Part shown: piece after piece, positions 1-11,135 of the stretch
How positions within the stretch are numbered: position 1 is the stretch's first letter
Layout: each line of letters starts with the position of its first letter
Assembly (NCBI RefSeq): GCF_964204645.1
Contig: NC_134030.1
Span: forward strand, 10,042,278-10,106,277
Reading direction: 5' to 3'
Source of the DNA: Tubulanus polymorphus
Lineage: Eukaryota; Nemertea; Palaeonemertea; Tubulaniformes; Tubulanidae
DNA: 64,000 nucleotides
Made by a program: the position numbers and the translations under genes
The notes under the pieces: generated by a model
Databases searched by the model: none
The model's input: the letters and a program-made list of their open reading frames with translations, nothing else
Told to the model about the DNA's origin: nothing

Positions 1-1633
1 TGCAGGAATAGATGGTATAAAAGGCGAGGTATTTATCGCTGGTGGCAACCCAATTGTTACTCAACTTACTATTCTTTTTAATATTATATTAGATAGTGGA
101 CGGTATCCCGAATCATGGAGCACTGGCTATATTGTTCCACTACACAAGGGTGGTTCAAACAATTCAGCAAATAATAACAGGGGCATAACCATCTTGTCGG
201 TATTTGGCAAACTCTTCTCAATAATTTTGAATACTAGATTAACTTCATGGTGTGAGGCATACTCTGTTCTATGGGAGGCGCAAGCTGGCTTTAGGCCAAC
301 TTATAGTACAACGGACCAAATATTTGTATTGAATTCAGTTATAAATCACCTGTTAAACAAGAATTGCAAATTATACGCGGCCTTCATTGATTTTTCGAAG
401 GCGTTTGATTTGGTTGACCGCTCGTTATTACTACAATAACTCTCTGTGAGTGGGATCTCGGGTAAAATATTATGTATTATCAATCTATGTATATGTCCAC
501 AAAATCATGTGTAAGATATCAAAACCATTACTCTGATTATTTCATTTGTGAAACAGGGTGAATGTCTATCACCTTTACTTTTTAGTCTCTTTATCAATGA
601 TATGGAAAGCTGTGTGAAATCCGGAAATTATGAGGGAATTGATATGGGAACTCTGAAACTATTATTACTCTTATATGCTGATGACACGGTAGTGCTGGCA
701 GATTCTCCTGACTCTCTTCAAGTGGCGCTCGATAATGTTTATATCTATTGTGAAACCAAACATATTAAGATAAATTATGATAAAACAAAAATAGTTATAT
801 TTAGGAAATCTGATAACGCTCGGTTATATAAATGGACAATTAACGGTCGAGTACTTGAATGTGTGAGTCATTTCAAATACCTAGGCTTGGTATTTAATTT
901 TAATGGAAAATTTACTCAAACTATAAACTCGCTAGCAAATAATGGAAAAGCAGCGTATTTCACATTTCGCCTATATCTTTTACGCTACCCAAACATAACA
1001 ACACGCTTAGCATTCAAGTTCTTTAACCCCATGGTTGTACCGGTCTTAAACTATGGATGTCAAATATGGGGGTTTCAGGTAGAGAAGAAATTGGAGCGCA
1101 TTGTTCTTAAATTCTATAAATCTCTACTGGGTGTAAAACAGACCACACCGGACTTTTTTGTCTATGGGGAATTAGGTGAATATCCACTGTTTATTAACCA
1201 GCGACTACAGGTACTGAAATACTGGCTAAAGATCATTAAAACAAAACCTGAAAAATTTTCAAAAAGAGTAAATGATTTCATGTTCACCGAATGTCAAGGT
1301 TCACTTCACATAGTAAATTGGGCATCAAAAGTTAGGGATCTGTTGAATAGCCTGGGATATGGCGAATTCTGGATTAATCAGAGGGTTGAAAACGAATTGT
1401 GGTTTATCCGTTCAGTCGAGCAACGTATGAAAGATATTTATTGTCAAAATTGGTTTAATGCAATATCTACGTCTAATATAGCGTTATACTATCGGGACTA
1501 TAAAATGACTATCATGTATGAGCCATATCTGGACATGTCAAAATTTATTAGAACTACTATAGCAAGATTTAGGTGTTCAAGTCATGATTTAAAAGTGGAG
1601 ACTGGTAGACGTTATCGCTATATAGAACCTTAA
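1..1633 (+). mobile_element. Non-LTR retrotransposon (LINE) reverse transcriptase, broken and cut at both ends
   Basis: Reverse transcriptase of a CR1/Jockey-like LINE. The reading frame is already open at the left window edge (AGIDGIK, the RT fingers region) and continues through an FIDFSKAFD segment (conserved RT motif A), QGECLSPLLF, and the catalytic YADD motif near 676-690, then the thumb region to 1633. The copy is dead: there is a stop at 437-439 and two frameshifts between about 480 and 550, where the conserved sequence moves to another frame and back. The C-terminal Cys/His cluster present in the sister copy at 15.4-18.4 kb is missing, because the frame ends at YRYIEP followed at once by an AT tract. 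The 5' part lies outside the window. It is related to, but clearly diverged from, the copies at 3500-5358 and 15445-18364. Confidence 0.9.
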
Positions 1634-1642
1634 ACTATAGTT

Positions 1643-1889
<247 letters not shown>

Positions 1890-1919
1890 TATAGTTTAAG
1901 GTTCTATATAGCGATAACG

Positions 1920-2976
1920 ACGCACGTCGGTTTTAGAATCAGTTCTCGAAATTGTATGCTCGCTGCAGGGGCAAATCCATCCTCGCTTGCCAGGGGCCTG
2001 TATCGCTCCCCGAAATCGCTTCCACCAACGGGGAACAGCTTGCTTAAGCGTAGTGGGTTCGAATCCCTTGACGGGTGAAGATGGGGCTAATCGAGTCCAC
2101 CACTATTACTGCTTGAGCGCGGTACTCATGTATGTAGAAGTCTGTTTCTAAGTTCTGGTTCAAGTAATGCTCAATTTGAATATCGAAAGTGGTAAACTTC
2201 TTATTTCTTTTGCGAATAATAATATTTCGTCGAATTCTTGTGGATGGATAGAAGGATAGAAATGATGTCCAAAATGTGCTCAGGTTGCATCTCAGAGCCA
2301 TAAAGAATTAAAAACTTCTAGGTGCTCTTCCACCGCAGCACTCAGGTTAAATCCGCCCCTGTTGACCGGTCGTGTGTGAAGGCATGCTATGATATGACTT
2401 CGCGCCTCTCGACAGAAAACGAAGGTTGCGTGAGTGTGTCAGCTTAACGAACTACTCTTTTGGGCACGCGTGGTAGGCAACTGGGGTTTGCTCTACATAT
2501 CCGTGGGGTGACACATGTTCGCGCCGATCATTCGATCATTTACTCCGAATTTAAAACACAAAATAACAACAACAGCTATAGAAATATGATTTTCTCCGGC
2601 GTCAAGATGAATGAATACACGTGTTCTTCTGAGAATTGTCAGGTTTAAACCTTGATTGGCACCCCTTTCGATCACTGACACGGCATGTGGTAGTGCGTCG
2701 CTGAATTCAACATTGTAACAGGTTTGGCGGGGACCGCATTGCAACAGCAGTTGTCCCGGACGAGATTTTTGAATTTACGCATTTGTTAGACGTCAATGCG
2801 TTCTAATAAGAGCACTACCAGAAATCCATACGCTGATTAGAAAAGAAAAACAATCGATCTGAATGAAGATACGACCTAGCGAGTTGTGGTATTGTAATTG
2901 AAATATGGTAGCGATGAAATGAGTTGTGCAAAATGATACAAAATAATTAAAATACATGGAGTATAATTTTCTGATT
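1920..2976. other. Gene-free stretch with fragments of small elements
   Basis: No convincing gene. Around 1975-2075 there is a fragment containing CCTCGCTTGCCAGGGG, shared with the foldback element near 14560-14680. It is followed by GGGTTCGAATCCC (2056-2068), which matches a tRNA B box and suggests a degraded tRNA-derived SINE. The rest is AT-rich and lies upstream of the P450 gene. Confidence 0.5.
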
Positions 2977-3145
2977 TTGCGAAGAAAATTTAGCGTTGTC
3001 TTATATTGGAGAATTTGGGTTAACTGATTTAAGACAAGTTAGTTACATAATTAACTTTTCGAAATTTAGCGTTCTTTTCATATATTGAAGAGTTGCGGTG
3101 AACTGATAAAAAGACGAGTCAATCAAATCACTAACTTTGGAAGTT
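2977..3145 (+). repeat. Diverged tandem duplication just upstream of the P450 start
   Basis: Two diverged copies of a unit of about 76 bp lie head to tail. Both carry AATTTAGCGTT (near 2988 and 3064), then TATATTG-GA, a GGTTAACTGAT/GGTGAACTGAT segment, and AGTTAGT/AATCACTAAC. The second copy ends about 45 bp before the P450 ATG, so the duplication covers the proximal promoter or 5' UTR. Confidence 0.55.
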
Positions 3146-3188
3146 TAGAGATCATCATTCAGATTTGCACTTGTCGATTAAGTTTAAA

Positions 3189-6100
3189 ATGTCGACATTA
3201 TTGGTAAACAGAACGTCTAAGATTGTTTCGACGACGATCTTGGCGACAAAGAGAAACATTTCGCGCCAGTGCATTCGTGGGCTGAGTGATGGCCCTGTAG
3301 GTGAGGCGACGCACTCGTCCGGATTGGTCAACGCGTATCCACAAAGCCGACCATTCAAAGACATACCCGGGCCAAAAGGTCTGCCGTTTATTGGAACTTT
3401 GCTTAAGCATCGGATAGGTAAGAGGAAAGAGATTGATGCTTTAAAGATATTAGTAAGTAATAGTATATACGTATAATTTAATTTTTTTATCGCCCTTTTC
3501 AATTATTATTATAATTATTTATTTATTGCTCCATATACATTACATACAGTGAGCACAGATAATGCTTGTTACAAAATTGGTGATTAATCAGCGACGGAAT
3601 GTCGAAAAAGCAGTACAACAACTGAGTTACATAAACAGTACAACAACTGAGTTACATATTTGCATACAAAAACATTGTAGATACAGAAATAATTGCATAC
3701 AGTTTAGAGTTAATGTTGGGAAATTAACATAAAAGAGTAAATGGCCTTAGACAACCTTAGCTGCGATGATAAAAAATCCCAATTTTCTTACCTTTCTCGG
3801 ATCTGTGAAAAATGAACGGAGTGAATAAATATTTTGGGCCATACGTGGTAAGTATTTGATTCTTAAATTATCGAAAGCTGAGCAATGGAAAATAAAATGT
3901 TTTTCATCCTCGACTTGGTTCAAGTTACATTTTCCACAGATCCTCTCGGTACGGGGTATGTTCCTATAGCGCCCAGTTTTTACTGCTAATTTATGGTTAG
4001 AACACTTAAAACGACATACTGCTAGACTTATATTCTTATTGAATGATACTTAATACGGTTCTCTACCCCATTCAGTTTTCACAGTTCTATATGTGCTACA
4101 TTTACTTGATCTAAAAAGGTCACCATGCCATTGTTGGATGAATTGATCATGGAGTCTTTGTTTTATCATTGCTCCCAAGTAAGAAACGTAAGGGAAATTT
4201 TGGTATATCCAGTAATGGGCTAATCCACACTCTTCTAGTGTTCGCTTCACGAAACATAGCCACTTTGTGCTTTTATTGTTGAGATAATTGTTATATAGTA
4301 CTTGGTAAATTCTACCCGCGATTGTCTTCCTTTTCATTATTAGGTTACCCCAAAATTTAACTATTCTCGTCTTTATTAGAATTTCCATTGGGAATCGCCC
4401 CGTTTCCCCATAAATCATAACATTTGGTGTTGACCTTTTTAGACGAAGTAAATATTTGCAAAATGTTAAATGGACCTTTTCGATCATTTCTATGTTTTCA
4501 TGACCCCAAGTCTCACAACCGAAAGATAAAACTGATGACACCATGGCGTCAAAAAGCTGAAAGGCAATGTCTACATCGAGGGATTGCTCCTGTACAAAAA
4601 AACATGCTTTTTTAGCTTGGTCGCATATAGATTTTTTACACTTCGTAAAAGAACCGGTGTAATTGAATAAAACACCTAGATAGCGAAATTCGCTTACTGT
4701 CTCGATAGCTATGCCACCGACATAAAACGATCGGGTAGCTGATGATTTCCTTCTTTCGAAAACTAGTGCTTTCGTTTTGTTAATATTAATAGTTAATTTC
4801 CCCTTGTTACAATAACAAAAAAGCGCATTTAAAAGGCTCTGTAGTCCTTCTCGGCTATCAGATAATAATATAGTATCATCCGCATACAGGAGAACTAATA
4901 GGCGTAGCCAGGGCTCAATGTCGTCGTTTAAAAAGAAGTCTACAGGTTTACATCTCTGGGAATAGAGATAATTTTCAAGGTCGTTAACATATATGGAGAA
5001 AAGAACTGGCGATAAATTCTCACCCTGTCTTAGACCCGTGTAACTAGGAAATTGTTCACAAATTTTACGGTTAACTTGTATGGCGGATTTTATTTGTTGA
5101 TACATACTTTGTATTGCCTTAAGGCATTTACCTGAAATACCCGTCGTGATAAGTTTATGCCATAGTGCTTTCCTTCATATAGTATCGAATGCTTTTTGAT
5201 AGTCGATGAAAGCACAGTACAATTTCTTTTTATTAATGATAAATAAGTCGATAACCGATTTAAGAGTAAAAAATATGGTCATTTATACTGTGAAATTTCC
5301 TTAAGCCCGCTTGGTTTTCATTCAGGAGGCTATTTCTTTCCAAAAATTCATTCAACGACGTGCGCTATCCATCAGACCAGGTACCCATTTGCTCATCGGT
5401 GAGGAGAGGCAATAGGGATAAGTGTCTTACCCGGGGGCACGCCGGTACTGTACGGGTTCGTACAGGCGACCAAGATTCAAACGCTCTAACCATTAGCCCA
5501 CACGCCTCGTTCACATATTGCGCAAGCGTAGAGTGATAAAATGTAATGCGTGCACAGGGCTGACCCAGCGCCAAATTTCTACAATTCAGTGACAGGGCGA
5601 TAGACGTTTCATTATACTTTCTCACGTTTTCTTTTCAATATACTTATCTTTATTACATCAAGATGATTAAAACAATTGGTTTTAAGCATTTCCGGGGTGG
5701 ACCCAGAAAGGGGTCTAGGGCCTACTGCTCCGTGTTCGAAAATTGTCTGATAGCGATATCAATCATATCGATGATACGACTTCTATATCATATACTTATA
5801 CAATATATAATATGTTATATTTACATCATTGTAACGATAAAAATGTACATTTTATATAACATATTGTATGAATATATAATGTAAAAACAATCGCAGTAAA
5901 TAAAGTTATTAACATATACTAAACCGCAATTCAGATCTTTTTCGATTGCTGTTTCTGCCAGATGTTACTGTTAGGTAATGCGCACATTTCTGTGAATGCA
6001 TTTTTCATTGAAATATGAAGAAAGTATCTGGGTAAACACACCGCGCTCGACCCCCTCTGCTAAAAATCTCTGGATCCACCCCTGCTTTTGTTGATGCGCC

Positions 6101-9100
6101 TACCCATACTTTCAGTAGTGATGTAAAATGTATTCATACGTCAAATGTATTCATACGTAGTTTGAATATATTCATAATATATTCCATACATTTGAACGTG
6201 TATTAGGAAAATAATAATATTCATTCAATAATTTATGTGTTACAGCAGCTATAGGTTTAGAGCAAATCCACAGTTCCTGGTATCGTCAATAAACTTTGAA
6301 CCGAACTAGTTCAGCCTTACCATTCAGTTTGGGGTCGCCAGTTTCATAAATCATTGTTTTAATATCAGATCAGCATGTGGTTCTCACATTAGTTGCAGTT
6401 GCTACCAGGGACTACTATTACTATCCCAGAAAATGAATTAATTGAAATATTCTTGGAAAAGGGCAAATTTAAAAAGTTGCTGTTACCATAAAAGGGAATT
6501 AAGCATAGTTGGGAGGGAGGGAGGGAGGGGAACACCGGAACTGGAGAACAGCCCTGAGAGCAGAATTAAAATAAAGCCTGAAATAAAGCGTATATCAACT
6601 GGAGAAAATTCTTCGAACGTTCATTTTACTATCGCGTGCTTTCGAAGACAAGCGTGGACCCCATGTGTGATGTGTTGATGTAATTGTTCGAATGAACATT
6701 ATTTCTATTCCGTAAGGGATCTGGCTATTCTGTGAAAAAGAAAAAGCACAACACTATAGCACCTCTATATTTCCTTTACGTTATTGACAAGCCACAATCT
6801 GAAATCGATGAATATCAGCAATAAACCTCAACGCGACGACGGCTGTTACGCAATATCGTTATGGATGTTTTTCAGGCGTGACTTAAAAAGATTTTTTGTT
6901 ACAACGGCTTAAGGCCGGTGTAGGTCAATTTGCGACTGCTTGCGAGGCGACGTTACCGCGTCAGCGACGATGCGCACGCAAAAAGTCTCTGTCAGTCGCA
7001 AAGCCGACTTTATGATGGTTGTTGGTTGCGACAGGGAGAGACGGTCACCACGCTATACGTCACAGGAAGTAAAACATATTAGATATGATCTGACGATCGC
7101 CAAACCCTTGGTTAGAATTTATTCCCTCTGAAGAAACTGAATCTCTCGGTTATAAGATATATGAATAAAGGATCTGATCGGAATTAGGAATCTTGCACGG
7201 TGCTTGGTTATAAGTTGTATGTACATCATAACAGCATCATTTTTTTCAATTATTTGAACTATTTATTATAATTTCTGTAATTTACGCTTACGTTTAGTTC
7301 GCATTTGCAGGTAAATACCGCCCGGAAAACTATCACGTCGCCATCGCGGATCATCACCGCGAATTCGGTGGAATATTCAAGGAGACGATCGCTGGATCGA
7401 CCGTAGTCCATCTCTCTGACCCCGGCGACTACCGAGTCGTACTGCGAGCGTGTATGAAGGATCCCCGCGTTCCGCCGTTCATCAACGCCATACTCGAATT
7501 CAGAAAGAAAAACGGCTATACGCACGGACTCGGGTTTAGGTAAGAAATTTCAAAACCTACTTCGTAAAAGTCATTAGGGTCAAAAACCTATTATTGTATA
7601 TACAACCCCCAACCCCAATGTCAACCCCCGATATACCGCACTCCCTTAAACTGCCACCCCCGCCTACCGCCAGGTTTTTCTCAATGTATATTCTCAATAC
7701 AAATACAAAGTAAAACACGATATACCGCCATACTCTATATACCACCAAAATCGCTCTGCATCGATGTGGGCGGTATGACCATACGTCATATTTTTGTTTC
7801 TGTTCATTTTGTAGCGTCGGCGATGAGTGGCGAAGACTACGTCATAACTCGCAGAAGTACTGGTTGAACGCGAAAAATTGCCATGCATATTTCGATCGCA
7901 TGTCCGCTATCGCTGACCAGTTTGTGGGGTACATTTCGAAAAACATCGACGCTAAGGGCGAAGTACCTAACCTGTATCCAATGATGAAAATTTGGAATCT
8001 AGAATGTGAGTATGTAATTAAGTTTTCAGTTTTTGTATCACTCACTCCCAGCCACGCGCTCTTTCGTTCTTCGAGGTACATATTCATCAATACTTAACAT
8101 TATACAATTATCATCCATTATCATCTGGTTTTTTCTCCACTTTCTGTACTTTCAACATATCTTGGTGTAACTTGTGTCAATAAAATATATTCATATTTGT
8201 AGGTATATCTATGTTATAACTCGGTAGAGCGTGTGGCTGGAGAGTGAGTGGTGTTTTACATTGAGGTGTCTCATTTTACAATAAGATATCCTTGAGCACC
8301 TACCACTGATATTATTACATTTAATGTGATTATGTTAGAATTTGTCATAATTTTTTGCTGACAAAAAACAGGACTTGCCACAATTGAAAGATAAAAACCA
8401 GTATCAATGACCAACCCCAGTATTCCTGTATAATGAACTTATATGCGGTAATTTCATATACAGGGATACTGGGGTGGTCTTACCGACACGTCCCTGTGTG
8501 AAAGAATTAAACTGAACACTTTACCAAATGCTATCATCTTGCATATTCGAGCATAGATTATAGTTGTTAGCTTCTTGCAGCCTCGGCGATTTTGGCATTC
8601 GACCGAAGTTTCGGGGCGTTCACGGACAATCCCGAAACGTCGAAGATCGACCAACTCATTTCATCGAACCAATTGATGTTCGACATGGGTTCTCGGTTCC
8701 CATTCATGTTGCCGCTTCACGACTATTTCATGACGCCCATGAAGAAACAGTTATTTCGCTCTGAACAGATAGTATACACGTGCGTAATCATGTCTTTTTG
8801 AAGTGTCTGAAAAGGAGAAATTTATCTCGTGCATTCGACAAGAAGATAATTGGATAGAATAGTCGGGCTGGGTGGTATCGTAAGGCTATAAAAACTGATA
8901 TATAAGCTGTACGTATATTTACTTATTCTCTCGTTTCAGCATCGTTAAAGATCTGATCGAGGAAACGCTTCGAAAGATAAAAGATTGCAAGAACGACGCA
9001 GAAAGTTCTGATAAATACCTATGGTTGAAACACTGTTTGTCGAGGTCGGAACTCGTAAAAAATGACTACAACATTCTTACTCAGAACCTGTTGCTGGACG

Positions 9101-10921
9101 GCTTAGCCGGGGTAAGACAGAAAGCAAGTCCGATATTTGAAAACATTACGCATAAACATTGTCATTCTATCGGTTCAAAGACATTGTATATTAATTAGCA
9201 CAAAATGCTTAGTCTTACTGATAAGTTAGAGAAAAAGTTGACAAAAGCAAAGAAACGTCGAATCTTTTCAGACTGCACCGCAAGCTGCAAATCTCATCTA
9301 TCGCCTGGCGAAATCGCCGGACAAACAAGATAAGCTTTTCGACGAGATTAAACGCGAAGTTGGTCCTACCGAAAATGAAACGCGTACATCGATGTCGAAT
9401 ATGACCTATCTGAAAGCGTGCCTCAAAGAAGCTGCGCGGTATGTATCGTCCTCCTGGGATTCGAACCTGATGGCATCGAGACTCGCCGCGGTACGAAACC
9501 CTGCTACGCTAGCCCGCGTGCGCAGGTACACGTTCGGATTAGATTATGTCATTATTAGCCAATCAAAGAGCCCGTTTTATTATAGCCTGGGTTTATCCGT
9601 GAAATTTGCCTGAGCTAAGTTATAAAACGAGCAATCTTATTGATGATGCAATTGCCTTGCGCAAACCTGCCCATATACCCGACGGTCTAGTGTGGCAGGG
9701 TTTTGTGCCATGGCTGAGCGATGCCCCCAGTTAGAATCCCTGCCGAGGGGATAGGTATGTGTAAAGACACGAACCGGTAAACGATAGGTCAAAATGTTGA
9801 GATGAAATATTATGTACGACGCTTTACAATCGATTGTCTAAAACAAATGGTTTCCGATTTCTAGTTTGACGAATGTTGGAACCGAAGTGTCTAGAATTCT
9901 AACCGAAGATGTCGAGCTCAGTGGCTTCCGCGTCCTAGCAGGCGTACGTACGAATCTATTTATCATGTTTTCTCCACTCTGCATTGTTTTTTTTTCTACA
10001 GCCTTCATCTTATTGTCTTTATAGACACGCGTCGATTTGAATCATTTTGTGACGTGTCGAATGGAGGAGTATTTCGATCGCCCGAATGAGTTTCTGCCAG
10101 AAAGATGGTTGCGTGATGTGAACAACACCAACGGAATACACCCGTACGCGCACGCGCAATTCGGTGCCGGAACCCGAATGTGCCCAGGTATATTATTATT
10201 CTTGTTCGACATCTGGTTCAATCTGCTCGTTGATATCGTCCTTTTGAAAACCCCTTTTTAGTTCTCGGGCTTCTGTGAGACCCTTATTCTCGTACTCTTG
10301 TCTGTCTGTCTGTCTAGTGTGTCTGTCGTGTCTGTCTGTCTTTCAGCTACTTAGCTTCGTGAAAAGTCGTTCGATCTTGATGAAACTTGGGTACAATGTT
10401 AATATGGAGGTCTAGTTGTGCGGTGCGAAGGATGGGACCAGTACGCCACCTAGCTAGCACTGACAATCGTTTTTTCAGTGACATGACCTCGAAGATGACC
10501 TCTGAGGAACCGGGTCGATATTCGTCGATATGACCGTGAAGATGACATCATAACTTAGGACCGGGGTTGATATCCAAAAAGATGTCTTGACTTGAGCTAT
10601 TGGCCCTAGATACAACATATCCAAAATGCAATGGGAACTATAAACCCATGGTAATTTTGGACTTCGAGTTCGAGCGTGCGCCCGAGAACCTTTGTCGCCT
10701 ATAGCCTGTTGATAACTCTTCGTTCATATAATAATGCCATACTATTTTTTTTCGTTGTCGCAGGACGTTTGTTTGCGCGCCAGGATATCGAGCTCTTCGC
10801 CGTAAAGCTACTGAAGAAATACCGCGTCGAATGGCATCAGCCGAAAAACCTGAAACAAGATTGGAAAATCCTCTTCGCGCCGGAGAACAACGAAGTACCG
10901 ATTACGTTCGAACAACGTTGA
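3189..10921 (+). CDS. Mitochondrial-clan cytochrome P450, nine exons, 528 aa
   Basis: Haem-thiolate monooxygenase of the mitochondrial P450 clan, which would receive electrons from adrenodoxin in the mitochondrial matrix. Exons by GT-AG and phase: 3189-3417, 7311-7539, 7815-8005, 8581-8779, 8940-9111, 9272-9438, 9865-9943, 10025-10187, 10764-10921; all joins keep frame. The N-terminus is rich in Arg, Ser and Thr with no acidic residue in the first 30, like a mitochondrial presequence. It is followed by the hinge PFKDIPGPKGLPFIGT, the C-helix WRRLR (W158), ExxR as E393-A-A-R396, PERW, and the haem loop FGAGTRMCPG with ligand Cys475. The start is the ATG at 3189 before this presequence. Oddity: the I-helix reads DGLAGT (about 336-341) where the family has [AG]Gx[DE]TT, so the usual acid-threonine pair is absent. 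It may be CYP10- or CYP44-like, but I cannot assign a subfamily. Introns 1, 3, 6 and 8 hold transposons or hairpins. Confidence 0.9.
3500..5358 (-). mobile_element. LINE reverse transcriptase copy, antisense in P450 intron 1
   Basis: 5'-truncated LINE of the same broad clade as the other two copies, inserted antisense to the P450. Read on the minus strand it starts in the RT fingers (LNEFLERNSLLNENQAG near 5350), continues through FIDYQKAFDTI (motif A) and GLRQGENLSPVLFSIYVND, and then the catalytic YADD (near 4890). It ends with a C-terminal Cys/His cluster (ICGKCN...DEKHF...HC) and a stop at 3747. Damage: a frameshift near 5280, a stop near 5190 where family members have Trp, and a stop at 4050 after GREPY. 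The 3' tail near 3500-3540 carries TGGAGCAATAAATAAAT, matching the 3' end of the copy at 15.4-18.4 kb (GTGGAGCAATAAACTAA). Confidence 0.88.
5359..5515 (-). mobile_element. tRNA-derived SINE, P450 intron 1
   Basis: On the minus strand the element starts with a tRNA-like A box region (GGCTAATGGTTAGAGCG), then a degraded B box region. A body of the type GGTAAGACACTTATCCCTAT follows, and then CAAATGGGTACCTGGTCTGA. The same architecture and body recur in the better copy at 63355-63535, also on the minus strand. Its 3' end abuts the truncated 5' end of the LINE at 5358. Confidence 0.7.
5692..6085. mobile_element. MITE with GGGGTGGACCCAG / CTGGATCCACCCC ends, P450 intron 1
   Basis: An AT-rich segment of about 395 bp is bounded by near-perfect terminal inverted repeats (GGGGTGGACCCAG at the left, CTGGATCCACCCCTG at the right) and has no coding capacity. 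Similar ends occur at 19998-20242, 34553-34772 and 52201-52506. The CAGGGGCGGATCCAG type of end resembles hAT-like MITEs. No transposase is visible. Confidence 0.6.
6086..7310. other. Remainder of P450 intron 1
   Basis: No gene recognised. It contains a short GGGA run (about 6510-6528) and a moderately GC-rich patch (6905-7060), but no coding signature. The branch/acceptor region before exon 2 ends TTCGCATTTGCAG at 7310. Confidence 0.5.
8409..8479 (+). ncRNA. Possible microRNA-like precursor hairpin in P450 intron 3
   Basis: A 71-nt sequence in intron 3 (8006-8580) folds into a hairpin. The 5' arm (8409-8437, beginning GACCAACCCCAGTAT) pairs over about 27 bp with the 3' arm (8452-8479, ending ATACTGGGGTGGTC), with a single-base bulge near the base, one U-G pair, another single bulge and a terminal loop of about 14 nt. 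Length, stem and loop fit an intronic microRNA precursor in the sense direction of the gene. I do not recognise either arm as a known microRNA. A tiny palindromic MITE is the main alternative. Confidence 0.35.
9447..9755. mobile_element. Family A foldback element filling P450 intron 6
   Basis: The element has two inverted arms of about 80 bp. The left arm starts CTGGGATTCGAACCTGATGG and includes GGTACGAAACCCTG. The right arm starts GGTCTAGTGTGGCAGGG and ends with a degraded GAATCCCTGCCG. Between them is a middle with ATGTCATTATTAGCCAATCA. In arm orientation the GGTTCGAATCC motif matches a tRNA B box, so the family may derive from tRNA-type SINEs arranged as an inverted pair. Other copies: 13118-13561, 35484-35660, 44507-44732 and 45963-46610. 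Confidence 0.65.
10290..10690 (-). repeat. Dispersed repeat J, copy 1, P450 intron 8
   Basis: About 400 bp matching, in inverse orientation, the sequence at 23325-23690. Shared landmarks include a GTCTGTCTGTC/GGACGGACAGACGG run, CTTGATGAAACTTGGGTACA (or its complement) and TGGCCCTAGATACAACATAT. It is non-coding and of unknown class. Confidence 0.7.
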
Positions 10922-11129
10922 TGTGTTAAGCTCTCCCAACCGAAAAAAATCGTTTCTTTATCGAAAGCGGGCCCAGGGGACTATATTTTTACCTATGGTT
11001 GCTGAAAACTATTGAAAAAGCGAATAGCAGGAAACTTTCACCATGAATAATTTTTTAAAGCACGGGCGTCACTGTTTAAAGGGAAAAAACAACGTGCATG
11101 TCAGGGAATAGTCAGGAAAAAGCACGTCA

Positions 11130-11135
11130 AATAAA
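11130..11135 (+). promoter_or_regulatory. Candidate polyadenylation signal of the P450 gene
   Basis: AATAAA about 210 bp after the P450 stop codon, the first canonical hexamer downstream, implying a short 3' UTR. Confidence 0.4.
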
